From assembly GCA_023250195.1 (NCBI GenBank), contig JAHFBF010000002.1:372001-436000 (forward strand): DNA of 64,000 bases, read 5' to 3'. The stretch comes from Candidatus Melainabacteria bacterium (GTDB lineage Bacteria > Cyanobacteriota > Vampirovibrionia > 2-02-FULL-35-15). Position numbers and translations under genes: made by a program. Position 1 is the stretch's first letter, and each line of letters opens with the position of its first letter. Below are positions 1 to 9,002 of the stretch, in pieces. A model generated the notes under the pieces. It made no database searches, was not told the origin of the DNA, and worked only from the letters and a program-made list of their open reading frames with translations.

Positions 1-15
1 ATTTTCATTTGCCAT
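1..15 (-). CDS. 5' end of a minus-strand gene (partial)
   Basis: On the minus strand an AAGGAG-type ribosome binding site stands about 7 nt before ATG GCA AAT GAA AAT, which then runs off the left edge of the window. Only five codons (MANEN) are visible, so no function can be given. It is divergent from the pterin dehydratase gene, and the AT-rich 16-227 interval would hold both promoters. No other gene is seen in that interval. Confidence 0.55.
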
Positions 16-227
16 AACTATCTCCTTTTTATTTCCTTAATTTCTACAAGCTTAATTAGATAATCTACAATAAAATATATTACCTAATAAATAGTCAAAT
101 TTGCTAGTATTAGTCGTTATATTAATGAATTAGAGCAAATAAATAAATACAAGACATTGTAAAATTTATAGAAATTACATCAAATTTTGCAGTTTTTTTA
201 TAAATTTGTACAGAATATAAGGAAGTT

Positions 228-536
228 ATGGAATTAAAAAAGTTAAATGATGAAGAAATAAAAACCAGAATTACAAAACTATTAAACTGGAAATTTGAAA
301 ATGGAAAGCTTCATAAATTGTTTAAGTTTAAGAATTTCAATCAGGCTGTTTGTTTTATGGTTGGCACTGCTCTGGTTTGTGAAAAAATGAATCATCATCC
401 TGAATGGTCTAATGTATATGGTAATGTAAATGTAGAGCTTGTAACACATAGGGTAGCAGGTCTTACAGAATTAGATTTTACACTTGCAGAAAAGATGGAT
501 AAAATAGCTGGAGATTTAAATCTTAGAAAAGATTAA
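228..536 (+). CDS. phhB: pterin-4a-carbinolamine dehydratase
   Basis: Small 102-residue protein of the PCD/DCoH family. These proteins dehydrate 4a-hydroxytetrahydropterin, recycling the pterin cofactor of aromatic amino acid hydroxylases. The family signature is visible as EKMNHHPEWSNVY followed by a later His (THRVAGL) and Asp in the C-terminal helix, and the length is normal for the family. An AAGGA site lies 5 nt before ATG. No hydroxylase gene is seen in the window, so the pterin substrate is open; many bacteria have PCD-like proteins without a hydroxylase, where roles in molybdopterin or folate metabolism are suspected. It lies 67 bp upstream of dapL with a perfect palindrome between them. 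Confidence 0.9.
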   Translation: MELKKLNDEEIKTRITKLLNWKFENGKLHKLFKFKNFNQAVCFMVGTALVCEKMNHHPEWSNVYGNVNVELVTHRVAGLTELDFTLAEKMDKIAGDLNLRKD

Positions 537-537
537 T

Positions 538-569
538 TAGTAGAGTCGTTGCATGCAACGACTCTACTA
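538..569 (+). repeat. 32-bp perfect palindrome, GTAG...CTAC type
   Basis: The bases between phhB and dapL form a perfect inverted repeat centred on GCATGC (arm tagtagagtcgttgca). It resembles, from memory, the GTAGAGACGTTGCATGCAACGTCTCTAC type of small dispersed repeat common in filamentous Cyanobacteria. Related hairpins occur elsewhere in this window (1833, 4289, 34072, 44626, 55607). It has no T-run, so an intrinsic terminator is unlikely, although the RNA would form a strong hairpin between the two genes. Confidence 0.85.
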
Positions 570-603
570 GATATAATTTGAAGGTTATCATAAGGAGACA
601 TAA

Positions 604-1800
604 ATGAAATTTGCCAAAAGAATAGAATCATTACCACCATATTTATTTGCTGAAATTGACAAAAAGAGGCTGGCAGCAATTGCCAAAGGTGTAGATATTA
701 TAAATATGGGTATTGGTGATCCTGATCAACCAACTCCAAAAAATATTGTAGATGCAATGCACAAAGCTATTGATGATCCAAGCACACACAATTATCCTCC
801 TTATCAAGGGACAAAAGAATTTCGTGAAGCCGTTGTTAATTGGTTTGAAAAACGATTTGGACAAAGATTCAACTCTGACACAGAATGTGTTTCATTAATT
901 GGATCCAAAGAAGCTATTCATAATTGTATCTTTGCAACAATTGATCAAGGGGATATAGCTCTACTACCAGATCCAGCCTACCCGGTTTATAAAAGTTCAA
1001 CTATTTTATGTGGCGGTAAACCTTTCATAACACCACTAACAGAAAAAACCAATTGGCTGCCTGACTTGACAAAAATACCAAATGATATTGCACAAAAAGC
1101 AAATATATTAATGGTCGGCTATCCAAACAATCCAACAGGAGCCATTGCGCCAATTGAGTTTTATGATGAAGTAATTGCTTTTGCTAAAAAATATGACATC
1201 ATTGTTCTGTCGGACAATGCCTATTCTGAGATGACCTATGATGGCTATGTAGCACCATCAATTTTCCAAGCAAAAGGGGCAAAGGATGTAGCACTTGAGT
1301 TCCAGAGTTTAAGCAAGACCTACAATATGACAGGCTGGCGTATCGGGTTTGCAGTAGGAAATGAAAAGGTAATAAAAGCCTTAAGTACTATGAAAACAAA
1401 CATAGACAGTGGTATTTTTAAAGCCATTCAAAGAGCGGGAATTGCAGCATTTGAAACCCCTAAAGAAGTCATAAATAAGACTATCTCTATTTATAAAGAA
1501 AGAAGAGATGTTGCATTAAGCGGACTTAAAGAACTTGGGTGGAATATAAAAGAACCCATCAAAGGTACATTTTATTTATGGCTGCCAATTCCTCCTACAT
1601 TTAAAAACTCTTCTGACTTTGCCACTGCCATGTTAGACAAATGCGGTATTGTCGTACCTCCCGGAAGCGGTTACGGAGAATATGGCGAAGGTTACTTTAG
1701 AATTGCTTTGACTATTGATAAAAAACGCATACAGGAAGGTGTAGCCCGAATGAAAAAAGAAGGACTAGTCTTTGCACCACAAACTTGTTCAGTTAAATAG
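604..1800 (+). CDS. dapL: LL-diaminopimelate aminotransferase
   Basis: A 398-residue fold-type I PLP aminotransferase. The start MKFAKRIESLPPYLFAEIDKK and the motif GIGDPDQPTP are typical of DapL, which converts tetrahydrodipicolinate directly to LL-diaminopimelate in lysine and peptidoglycan synthesis, bypassing the acyl-blocked route. The PLP-binding lysine is K238 in SLSKTYNMTGWR, and the Asn of NNPTG is present. It begins after an AAGGAG site and heads a tight group with comEC (6 nt gap) and a ROK kinase. DapL is the route known in Cyanobacteria and plants. A related kynurenine/aspartate-type aminotransferase cannot be fully excluded, but the N-terminus argues for DapL. Confidence 0.88.
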   Translation: MKFAKRIESLPPYLFAEIDKKRLAAIAKGVDIINMGIGDPDQPTPKNIVDAMHKAIDDPSTHNYPPYQGTKEFREAVVNWFEKRFGQRFNSDTECVSLIGSKEAIHNCIFATIDQGDIALLPDPAYPVYKSSTILCGGKPFITPLTEKTNWLPDLTKIPNDIAQKANILMVGYPNNPTGAIAPIEFYDEVIAFAKKYDIIVLSDNAYSEMTYDGYVAPSIFQAKGAKDVALEFQSLSKTYNMTGWRIGFAVGNEKVIKALSTMKTNIDSGIFKAIQRAGIAAFETPKEVINKTISIYKERRDVALSGLKELGWNIKEPIKGTFYLWLPIPPTFKNSSDFATAMLDKCGIVVPPGSGYGEYGEGYFRIALTIDKKRIQEGVARMKKEGLVFAPQTCSVK

Positions 1801-1806
1801 AAATTA

Positions 1807-3927
1807 ATGGGCTCATCTAATGAAACAATTACAGAGTCACGATTAATCGTGACTCTATGTGAATACAAAAATCCACTCTGCATCTTTTGCTTGGGTATAT
1901 TAATCGGAACAACTTTTTATTTTCAGCATATAGATCTAATTATCCTGATTTCACTCTGCCTGATTATATTAATTCTATTCTTATTTTTTAAAAGTAAAAA
2001 AATCATTTTACTTATTGTCGCTATAATATTTGGTCACTTATACGCTGCCAGTTATTTACAATTTACTGAGCCACATTTAAATCAATTCTTAAATCAAAGA
2101 TATATTTATATTGGAAAGATTAGATCCGGACCAAATAACAATATGTTTTACAAAACATATGATTTGAATTTAGAAACCATTCAGACTCCAGACAGCAAAA
2201 ATAAGTGGTTTATAAATAATTGCAGTATTCAGGTTACCGGTTCAAAATATGAAGAGTATGAACCTGAAGATACTATTCAAATAACAGGAGTGTTAAAGTA
2301 TCCCAAAAGTGCAATTCTACCGGGCTTATTTGATGAAAAAAAATTTCTTTTAACAAAGAATATTCACTATTTACTAAAAGCAGACAATGGCTCTTTAGTA
2401 TTTCTAGATGAGCCCAAAAGCACTAAAGTAACAAAAATAATTTATAAGCTCAGAAATAGATTGCTTTCAATAAACAAAAAATTTCTAGATGGAGAGAATC
2501 TGTCAATTATAAATGGAATAATATTTGGTTCAAAAGCCAGCGCCTTAAGCAGTAAATTAAAAGAGAAGATCCAGAGTCTTGGCTTAAGCCACATAACAAG
2601 TGCTTCAGGTTTTAATGTATCAATTTTAGCTGTTGGAATCTTTTCATTATTTGGATTATTTAATTATAAAAAAAGATTGTTTCCTACGCTGATATGTATT
2701 TGTACAGTTTTGCTGTATTCTGCAATTGCAGACTTCTCTCCATCAATTATCAGAGCAACTGTTTTTATAATTTTATTGCTTACAGGAAGTTTGTTTGATA
2801 AAAAAATGAAAGCTTTACCGGGCATAAGTATAATAACAATTGGATTTTTTCTATACAATCCAATAAGCCTCTTAGATACAGGTTTACAACTTTCTATTTT
2901 AGGATTTCTTGGTTTAGATTTCTTTGCCAATGAAGCAATCGGAAAAAGCAAAAACTGGTTTTTAAACACTTTCTATCAGTCATTATTTGCACAAATTATG
3001 GTTATACCCTTGATTGTATTTTATTTTCACAATATACAGCTATTAGGTTTAGTTTCAAATTTGGCTGCAGTTCCACTTGCTTCTCTAATATTAATAACAG
3101 GAATACTGAATCTAATATTTTCCGGAACACCTGTAATAAACTGTATTTTTCAAAAAGTACTATTTTATTCATCAGAGCTATTTCTTGGCTGGGTAAGCTA
3201 TCTGGACAAAGTTCAGTTTAAACAGATATTTCTACCTGGTTTAAATTTCTATTTATTAATTCTCACATATTTAATAGTATTGCTTTTACTCGTTTTTTTA
3301 TTTGTCAGATTTTCAAGAACAAAAGCTTTTGTTTCTTTACTTGTACTTATATTTGTATTTTTCATTACCTGTATTATTACTGATACAAGCAAATACCTGA
3401 AAATATTCTTCCTACCTGTTTACAACCAGGATGCAATATTAATAATGCCACCGAATGAAAGACCAATCTATTTATCTACAAGACCGCAGGATTTCAACAA
3501 ACACAATCTAAAAGAATTCTTAATGCTAAGTAATTCTTCATTTAATACAATTACATACAATTTAAATAACAGTCCGAGGGTTTACTTCCCAAGCAATTAT
3601 GTAAAAGATGAAAAGAATAAAATCAAAGTAAGGTATAAAAATCTATCCATCGATATAATTAAAAACTACAACGAACAAATTTCACCAGAATCCGAATACA
3701 TAAAATTACCTATTCTGAACAAAAAAGACCCACCAATAAATACAATATTCAACACTCTCCCAAAAAGAATAATTATTAATGACTTTAAAAGACTCTCAAA
3801 AAAATCCAAAAAAGATATTTTATGGTTAAAATCCAAGCCGGCTAAAAGTTATTTTTTAAGCGAAACTGGTACTATAACATTGGTATCAGATGGCAAAAAG
3901 ATTTATTTAACAACAGCAGAAAATTAA
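1807..3927 (+). CDS. comEC: ComEC/Rec2-type DNA uptake channel, no metallo-beta-lactamase domain visible
   Basis: A 706-residue polytopic membrane protein. The ComEC core is recognisable by GLSHITSASGFNVSIL near residue 259 and the following run of hydrophobic segments (roughly residues 260-530). ComEC forms the inner-membrane channel that brings single-stranded DNA into the cell during transformation. An N-terminal soluble DUF4131-like part precedes the core. The C-terminal part (about 545-706) shows no HxHxDH motif, so the nuclease-like domain of full-length ComEC appears absent or highly degenerate. The first 25 codons include a palindromic repeat and the ribosome binding site is weak, so the start is uncertain. 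It is probably co-transcribed with dapL. Confidence 0.85.
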   Translation: MGSSNETITESRLIVTLCEYKNPLCIFCLGILIGTTFYFQHIDLIILISLCLIILILFLFFKSKKIILLIVAIIFGHLYAASYLQFTEPHLNQFLNQRYIYIGKIRSGPNNNMFYKTYDLNLETIQTPDSKNKWFINNCSIQVTGSKYEEYEPEDTIQITGVLKYPKSAILPGLFDEKKFLLTKNIHYLLKADNGSLVFLDEPKSTKVTKIIYKLRNRLLSINKKFLDGENLSIINGIIFGSKASALSSKLKEKIQSLGLSHITSASGFNVSILAVGIFSLFGLFNYKKRLFPTLICICTVLLYSAIADFSPSIIRATVFIILLLTGSLFDKKMKALPGISIITIGFFLYNPISLLDTGLQLSILGFLGLDFFANEAIGKSKNWFLNTFYQSLFAQIMVIPLIVFYFHNIQLLGLVSNLAAVPLASLILITGILNLIFSGTPVINCIFQKVLFYSSELFLGWVSYLDKVQFKQIFLPGLNFYLLILTYLIVLLLLVFLFVRFSRTKAFVSLLVLIFVFFITCIITDTSKYLKIFFLPVYNQDAILIMPPNERPIYLSTRPQDFNKHNLKEFLMLSNSSFNTITYNLNNSPRVYFPSNYVKDEKNKIKVRYKNLSIDIIKNYNEQISPESEYIKLPILNKKDPPINTIFNTLPKRIIINDFKRLSKKSKKDILWLKSKPAKSYFLSETGTITLVSDGKKIYLTTAEN
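1833..1856 (+). repeat. 24-bp perfect palindrome inside comEC 5' end
   Basis: A perfect inverted repeat (agagtcacgatt and its complement) lies within codons 9-17 of the comEC reading frame and is read through as ESRLIVTL. Its outer bases agagtc match those of the palindrome at 538-569. This suggests a dispersed repeat captured in coding sequence, or a comEC start placed too far upstream. Confidence 0.75.
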
Positions 3928-3931
3928 AACA

Positions 3932-4822
3932 ATGGAAGAGATACTTGTAATAGATATTGGAGGAACAAAAACAAATATTTCATTTGTCACATCCAATAAT
4001 TCAAAAATTAAAGTTTTAAGTTCAGATACTTTTCCCACACATTCAAATCCGGAATTACAGATTCAAAAGATTTCATCATTGTATTCAGAAAAATCAAAGA
4101 AATTATCACAGATGTCATTAAGCCTGCCTGGATTATGGGATAAGAATGGTATTTTACGTGAAAGCTTTAATTTGAAAAGTTGGTTAGACTACCCTTTTAT
4201 AGATACCCTGACAAAAACTCTTAATATAAAAAATTACATATGGGAAACAGATGTCATTTGTGGAGCGTTAGGTGAGCATCATTCTGACGTAGGGATTGTC
4301 CGCGACCAATCCCTACTGTATTTAAATCTTGGGACAGGCATTGGAGCAGCACTCATAAAAGATGGGAAACCTTTTAAATCAGATTCAAAAGACATGACAT
4401 GTCATACCCCTGCTCTAAGGATGCAAAAGTTACTTGTACCAGATCAAAATGAATTAATTCCAGCAACAGATTTAATATCCGGAAGTACCATACTTAAAGA
4501 TACACCTTATAACTCAATTGAAAAATTATATAGTGATTACAAATCAGGAAAGATTGAAGCATTTGAAATAATTTCAAAAGCCCAGCTACAACTGGCAAGC
4601 TGGTTAATTAACTTATTTTATCTACTGGGTCCAGATTTAATAATTTTAAATGGCGGATTAACTTATGATTGGGAAGTAATATGTGAAGAAGCAATTGATG
4701 TTGCAAATGAAGAATTAAATAATCAAGTAAAAATCCTGCCAAGCAAACTCAAAGAGATGGCTCCAATCTATGGAGCATATTTAAATTGCTGTAGTGGAAA
4801 GTCACGACTCCCTACTCCCTAA
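3932..4822 (+). CDS. ROK-family sugar kinase (glucokinase-like)
   Basis: A 296-residue protein with the ROK/actin-fold ATPase layout: phosphate-binding DIGGTKT at residues 8-14, LNLGTGIGAAL in the second phosphate region and ILNGGL near the C-terminus. ROK kinases phosphorylate glucose, N-acetylglucosamine or N-acetylmannosamine. The usual CxCGxxGC zinc motif is not seen, so this is a divergent member and the substrate cannot be assigned. The gene starts 4 nt after comEC. Two GTAG-type hairpins sit inside the reading frame, one after GALGEHH and one at the 3' end. The last 4 nt overlap the convergent nfu gene. Confidence 0.8.
   Translation: MEEILVIDIGGTKTNISFVTSNNSKIKVLSSDTFPTHSNPELQIQKISSLYSEKSKKLSQMSLSLPGLWDKNGILRESFNLKSWLDYPFIDTLTKTLNIKNYIWETDVICGALGEHHSDVGIVRDQSLLYLNLGTGIGAALIKDGKPFKSDSKDMTCHTPALRMQKLLVPDQNELIPATDLISGSTILKDTPYNSIEKLYSDYKSGKIEAFEIISKAQLQLASWLINLFYLLGPDLIILNGGLTYDWEVICEEAIDVANEELNNQVKILPSKLKEMAPIYGAYLNCCSGKSRLPTP
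4289..4316 (+). repeat. GTAG-type hairpin inside the ROK kinase gene
   Basis: The arms gtagggattg and caatccctac with an 8-nt loop lie in the kinase gene and encode about VGIVRDQSL. The gtaggga...tccctac form resembles short palindromic repeats of Cyanobacteria. A related imperfect hairpin (gtagtgg...ctac) occurs at about 4791-4815 at the end of the same gene. Confidence 0.75.
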
Positions 4823-5376
4823 ACTGAAATTACTTCTTTAAGCTCAGGAATTGCTTTTTTAAGCATCGATTCAATACCAATCTTCAAAGTCATAATTGAA
4901 CTTGGGCAAGAGCTACAAGATCCTTGCAAATGTAATTTCAACACACCATCTGTATAGCTATCAAAAATCACATCTCCGCCATCACTTGCAACTGCTGGTC
5001 TAATTTGACTATCTAATATCTCATGTATTTTTTGTTCGATTTCATTTGAACCTTTGGCAGTAACTGTTTCAGATTTTAATATGATAGGCTCACCAGATTC
5101 AAAATGACTATTTATAATTTTCAATAATGAATCATAAATGCTATCCCAGGATGAATCAGAAGTCTTAGATATTGTTATAAAATCTCTTCCAAAAAATACT
5201 TCTATTACAGAAGGAAGTTCAAAAAGCTTTTGTGCTAATGGAGAGTTGCTGCTTGATTTTTTATCGGGAAAATTTGCAGAACCACTTTCAAGAATTATTT
5301 TATCCAATACAAACTTAAGAGCATTTGGATTTGGTGTACCTTCAGTGTGAATTGAAACCTTTTGATTTTCAGACAT
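4819..5376 (-). CDS. nfu: Nfu-type iron-sulfur cluster carrier
   Basis: A 185-residue protein with two domains. The N-terminal Nfu/NifU N-domain has HTEGTPNPNALKF, and the C-terminal NifU-like domain has CSSC at about C154-C157. Nfu proteins receive Fe-S clusters from the main scaffold and deliver them to target enzymes. The thiol pair needed to hold the cluster is intact. The gene overlaps the convergent ROK kinase gene by 4 nt and is divergent from fur, an iron- or peroxide-sensing regulator that may control it through the 5377-5496 region. That regulatory link is inference only. Confidence 0.88.
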   Translation of the reverse strand: MSENQKVSIHTEGTPNPNALKFVLDKIILESGSANFPDKKSSSNSPLAQKLFELPSVIEVFFGRDFITISKTSDSSWDSIYDSLLKIINSHFESGEPIILKSETVTAKGSNEIEQKIHEILDSQIRPAVASDGGDVIFDSYTDGVLKLHLQGSCSSCPSSIMTLKIGIESMLKKAIPELKEVISV

Positions 5377-5496
5377 TGATTTAAACCTCGTTTTCTATCT
5401 ATTTATTCTAATTCATTTAACTTTAGACCTAATAACCTTCTTAAACCTAGCTTTACCAAAAGCTAATCTAAAACAAGCCTTATAATATTACTACTT

Positions 5497-5961
5497 ATGA
5501 CAAAAGACTCTACTACAGAAAACGTTTTTCAAAACCTAAGAAGCAAGGGCTTAAGAGTTACTCCTCAAAGAGAGAAGATTTTACAGATATTCATGGAACT
5601 TAAAGATGGCACACATCTCAGTGCAGAAGACCTATTTAAAATGCTTGAGAAAAAAAATGAAAATATCAGTTTAGCAACAACCTATCGTACATTAAAACTC
5701 CTATCTCAATTTGGATATTTAAGAGAACTTGATTTTGCAGAAGGACATAAACACTATGAACTTAATAAAGACAAAAGACCACATCACCATATTATTTGTT
5801 TAAATTGTAATAAAACCATGGAATTTGAAGATGATGTTGTAAATGCAGTTGGCCACAGAATTGCTCAGGAAAAAGGTGTTGAAATAGTAGATATTCAGTT
5901 TAAAATTTATGCTATTTGTCCGGGTGAGCATGATGATGAGGGTAAGACTCACCGATCATAA
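5497..5961 (+). CDS. fur: Fur-family metalloregulator
   Basis: A 154-residue Fur/PerR-type repressor. It has an N-terminal winged helix (RSKGLRVTPQREKIL, SLATTYRTLKLL) and a dimerisation domain with the metal-binding motif RPHHHIICLNC and a later C-P-G-E-H. Only one CxxC-like pair is obvious (CLNC), so the structural zinc site may be modified. Fur senses Fe(II), PerR senses peroxide and Zur senses zinc; sequence alone does not decide between them. The divergent neighbour is the Fe-S carrier nfu, and sodB and a peroxiredoxin lie in this window, so iron or oxidative stress is plausible. Confidence 0.88.
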   Translation: MTKDSTTENVFQNLRSKGLRVTPQREKILQIFMELKDGTHLSAEDLFKMLEKKNENISLATTYRTLKLLSQFGYLRELDFAEGHKHYELNKDKRPHHHIICLNCNKTMEFEDDVVNAVGHRIAQEKGVEIVDIQFKIYAICPGEHDDEGKTHRS

Positions 5962-5970
5962 CTATCAATG

Positions 5971-6654
5971 CTAATGATTATGGTTACCAGGACAACAAGA
6001 ACGTTCTAAATGTGCTGTTTGAAGTTCAATTGGTTCTTGTGGTGTTGTTTCCTGAAGCTCTGGAATAAATATCTTTGTAAGCAACGGATCATTTCCTTTT
6101 TTAGCTCCTCTTACAAGTCCTGCAAGTAAATTTTCATGAATTACAGCTACGGCAAAAGGAATATCACTTCTTAGTCTACTAATTGACATTGGGGGAAATA
6201 CTCTATTACCAATCGAGAAAGAATCTGGTTTTATTTCTCCTTTATTTCTACTGTTTAATCCATTCTCAAGTGCTTTCATAGTATCCAAATTATCAAAAAC
6301 AGCTTCACTTACTTTTAGAAGAAGCCCTTTACGATCAACTAATCCTCTCTCAAGTAAAACACCTGCATATATAGCAAAATCCTGCATCCGAAAATCAACA
6401 AAAGAATCTTGAGCCAGCCTTAATAACTCTTTTGTAGCTGCTACTTTGCTTCCTTCCTGCAGCAAAGCTGGTACAATCCTCACCAGATTACTGCTGACTT
6501 GAAGAGGATTATCATAATTAACAACTGGTAATAATGTAGGATCTTGTTCCAATGACTTAATGGCAGGAATAGCTCTTTGTAATTCACCGGTTCTTAAATC
6601 AACCGTTTGTGCAGTAAGCTTAGGGACAAAACTAATATCAGTAATACCATCCAT
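5971..6654 (-). CDS. unknown protein with CCPGNHNH tail
   Basis: I do not recognise this 227-residue protein. The ORF track starts it at TTG 6669, but GAGGAG lies 6-7 nt before the ATG at 6654 (MDGITDIS), so that start is preferred. It is mainly helical with no signal peptide or membrane segment. The C-terminus is ERSCCPGNHNH, a Cys/His cluster that could bind a metal. It is convergent with fur, 9 nt apart. The tail recalls the CPGEH of the neighbouring Fur, which may be chance. Confidence 0.7.
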   Translation of the reverse strand: MDGITDISFVPKLTAQTVDLRTGELQRAIPAIKSLEQDPTLLPVVNYDNPLQVSSNLVRIVPALLQEGSKVAATKELLRLAQDSFVDFRMQDFAIYAGVLLERGLVDRKGLLLKVSEAVFDNLDTMKALENGLNSRNKGEIKPDSFSIGNRVFPPMSISRLRSDIPFAVAVIHENLLAGLVRGAKKGNDPLLTKIFIPELQETTPQEPIELQTAHLERSCCPGNHNH

Positions 6655-6774
6655 AAAAAATCTCCTCAACAGACTTCATCTGAAAATTTAAAACCCATCT
6701 TGATTAATTACTCATTATCCTAACAAAGATTATGACATCCGTAAACAGAAAGTTTTTAAACTTAACATTTATGG

Positions 6775-7380
6775 TTAAGAAGTAAGGTTACTGTAAGTCT
6801 TATTTAACCATTTTACAAAAGCTCGGATAGCCATAGACCTATGACTCAGTTTATTTTTTAACCCGGGATTAATTTCTCCAGAAGTTTTATTTAATTCAGG
6901 AACAATAAAAATCGGATCATAGCCAAACCCATTCTTACCAACAGGTTTTTCAGAGACCTTTCCATACCAGGATTTCTTTGTTTTAAAAATCACTTTTCCT
7001 TTTGGGTTAGTAACTACAATTGCACAGGTAAAACAACACTTTTTGTTTTTTTTATTTTTAACTTTTTCTACTATCTCCAGCATTCCTTTGCCATTCCTGA
7101 AAAATCTCGCAGACTTTACCCCCGGTTTATTATTTAGAGCAAAGATTTCTATTCCAGAATCATCAGAAAAAGCATAAACACCTAATCTTTCAGATAAAGC
7201 ACAAGCTTTTTTTGCAGCGTTTCCTAAAAAACTTTTAGAATTTTCATTTACAGAGAAACCTTGTGGAGCTAATTTAATTCTTACTAACCTGGTTAATTTT
7301 TCATACGAAAGTATACTTTTAATTTCTTTTAGTTTATCCTTGTTTGATGAAGCAAAATAAATCGTAAAAGGTCTTTTCAT
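6775..7380 (-). CDS. rdgB: XTP/dITP pyrophosphatase
   Basis: RdgB/HAM1 family house-cleaning enzyme that hydrolyses non-canonical purine triphosphates (dITP, XTP) to monophosphates. The motifs FASSNKDKLKEI near the N-terminus, FSDDSGIEI in the middle, and GKNGFGYDPIF and SHRSMA near the C-terminus match the family. The ORF track extends it to 7431, but the family start corresponds to ATG at 7380 (MKRPFTIYF), giving about 201 residues, normal for RdgB. That start overlaps the start codon of the divergent trpD gene. The family tolerates little N-terminal extension, which supports the shorter form. Confidence 0.88.
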   Translation of the reverse strand: MKRPFTIYFASSNKDKLKEIKSILSYEKLTRLVRIKLAPQGFSVNENSKSFLGNAAKKACALSERLGVYAFSDDSGIEIFALNNKPGVKSARFFRNGKGMLEIVEKVKNKKNKKCCFTCAIVVTNPKGKVIFKTKKSWYGKVSEKPVGKNGFGYDPIFIVPELNKTSGEINPGLKNKLSHRSMAIRAFVKWLNKTYSNLTS

Positions 7381-8419
7381 GATAAGTAATATTCTAGAGA
7401 AATTAAAATTAAAAAACGACTTAAATAACAATGATCTGGATACTCTTTATCAGGAATTTAAGAATAAATCACTAACAGAAGAAGAAATAAAAGACCTACT
7501 TATCCTTTGGAGAAAAAAAGGTGAAACCCCTTTTGAATTAAGCACACTGGCAAACCTAATAAACTCAAGCCAAAAACAAAGTGTAAAATACAGGGATGCT
7601 ATTGACATTTGTGGAACAGGAGGAGATCAATTAAATACATTTAACATCTCCACCCTAACTGCAATCATCATATCTTCACTTGGAGTAAAAGTAATAAAAC
7701 ATTCAGGCAGAAGCAATACAAGCATATCCGGCAGTGTGGATATATTAAACGAATTTGGCATTAACCTGGATATAAGTGAAAGTCTAAAAGAATCCTGTTT
7801 CCAAAAAACGAATTTAATGTTTGTCAGCTCCAATCATTTAAGAGAGATTTTTGGATCTGTAAAACCAATCTGCAAAGAACTTAAGATTCCTGGTTTTGTA
7901 AATTTGCTTGGTCCTCTGACAAACCCTTATGAAACAGCTTTTCATCTGCTTGGAGTATCAAATATAAAATGGGGAAATCTTTTATCCGAGACTTTAATAC
8001 AGGAAAAGAATTTAAAAAAGAATACCATTATTGCCTGCTGTAAGATTTCTGAAAATGTATATTTGGATGAACTTGGTTTTTGCGGAGTAAATAATCTCTG
8101 GGAGATACGACCTGATAAAAGAATAATTCAAAGAACAATCAGCCCGGAAGAATTTAGTTTGCCATTAACAAATATAGAACTCTTAAAAATAAAAGATAAA
8201 AATGAAAATAAATTAATTTTTGAATCTGTTTTAAAAGGAAACTATACTTCTTCAAAAGAAAAAGAGTGTATAAAAACTACTGCATTAAATACAGGAGCAG
8301 CCTTATTTTTAGCTAAAAAAGCAGATTCTGTTAAAGAGGGATATGAGGTAGCCTTAAAACATATACAATCCGGCATAAGCTGGGAACATTTTCAGAATTT
8401 CATTAACTCTAGTAATTGA
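7379..8419 (+). CDS. trpD: anthranilate phosphoribosyltransferase
   Basis: A 346-residue enzyme of tryptophan synthesis that transfers phosphoribose from PRPP to anthranilate. The PRPP-binding motif CGTGGD is at residues 78-83 and is followed by FNIST and KHSGRSNTS (107-115), the expected layout. KHSGRS deviates slightly from the common KHGNRS. No other trp genes are in the window. It starts with ATG at 7379, two bases inside the divergent rdgB gene, so its promoter and ribosome binding site (aaagg) lie within rdgB. A small upstream helical domain is present as in TrpD, which separates it from thymidine phosphorylase. Confidence 0.88.
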   Translation: MISNILEKLKLKNDLNNNDLDTLYQEFKNKSLTEEEIKDLLILWRKKGETPFELSTLANLINSSQKQSVKYRDAIDICGTGGDQLNTFNISTLTAIIISSLGVKVIKHSGRSNTSISGSVDILNEFGINLDISESLKESCFQKTNLMFVSSNHLREIFGSVKPICKELKIPGFVNLLGPLTNPYETAFHLLGVSNIKWGNLLSETLIQEKNLKKNTIIACCKISENVYLDELGFCGVNNLWEIRPDKRIIQRTISPEEFSLPLTNIELLKIKDKNENKLIFESVLKGNYTSSKEKECIKTTALNTGAALFLAKKADSVKEGYEVALKHIQSGISWEHFQNFINSSN

Positions 8420-8475
8420 TGCAATTAACTTTTGTAAAAGTTATAACCAAAAAAAGCAATATAAGAGGAAAAAAC

Positions 8476-8961
8476 ATGAAATTTTTATTACTAATTCTGT
8501 TCGTATTATCTGTAAACTTATCTGCCATGGCCGATACAGAAAAACCATTAGCCGGTTCAATCAACGATCCTTTTGTGGAAGCACAGGAAAAGCTTATGCA
8601 TGCAAAAGGAAGTTATAAAACTATAAAGCAGCAGGAAGATGCGATTCAAAACATGAAAAAAGCAACAAGACTTAGTCTTAAAGCTGCAAATCTAAGAGCA
8701 AGAGCAGAAAAGTTACAGACAAAAGCAGATATGCTGGTAACCAAAGCAAATCAACAGGCATTAAGCAAAGGACTATATATTACAAACCCTCTTGGAACAG
8801 TTATGATGCAGCCACCGCCGGCAGCACAAGAACAAACAGCTAAAGTACCTTCATTTGTACCCGTACCGGGACAGGCAATAAATATTGTTATTCCAAAGCA
8901 GGAAGAAGTCTCTCAAAATTCTGGAGGTGATTCAGAACCTCCTACTTTAAATAATTTTTAA
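8476..8961 (+). CDS. secreted coiled-coil protein, unknown
   Basis: The ORF track starts at 8416, but AGAGGA 8 nt before ATG 8476 and the signal peptide MKFLLLILFVLSVNLSAMA support a 161-residue form. After cleavage an Ala/Lys-rich helical region (about 30-110, with KAANLRARAEKLQTKADML) suggests a coiled coil in the periplasm or on the surface. The end is Pro/Gln-rich. It follows trpD by 56 nt. I cannot assign a family; an Lpp-like or periplasmic structural role is a guess. Confidence 0.75.
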   Translation: MKFLLLILFVLSVNLSAMADTEKPLAGSINDPFVEAQEKLMHAKGSYKTIKQQEDAIQNMKKATRLSLKAANLRARAEKLQTKADMLVTKANQQALSKGLYITNPLGTVMMQPPPAAQEQTAKVPSFVPVPGQAINIVIPKQEEVSQNSGGDSEPPTLNNF

Positions 8962-9002
8962 ATTAAACCTTTAATTTTTGATATGCGTAATATTTTTTGC
9001 TT

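Noticed and set aside
538-569. Palindrome between phhB and dapL as a CRISPR repeat or intrinsic terminator
   Set aside because: There is a single copy here with no spacer array, and no T-run follows the stem.
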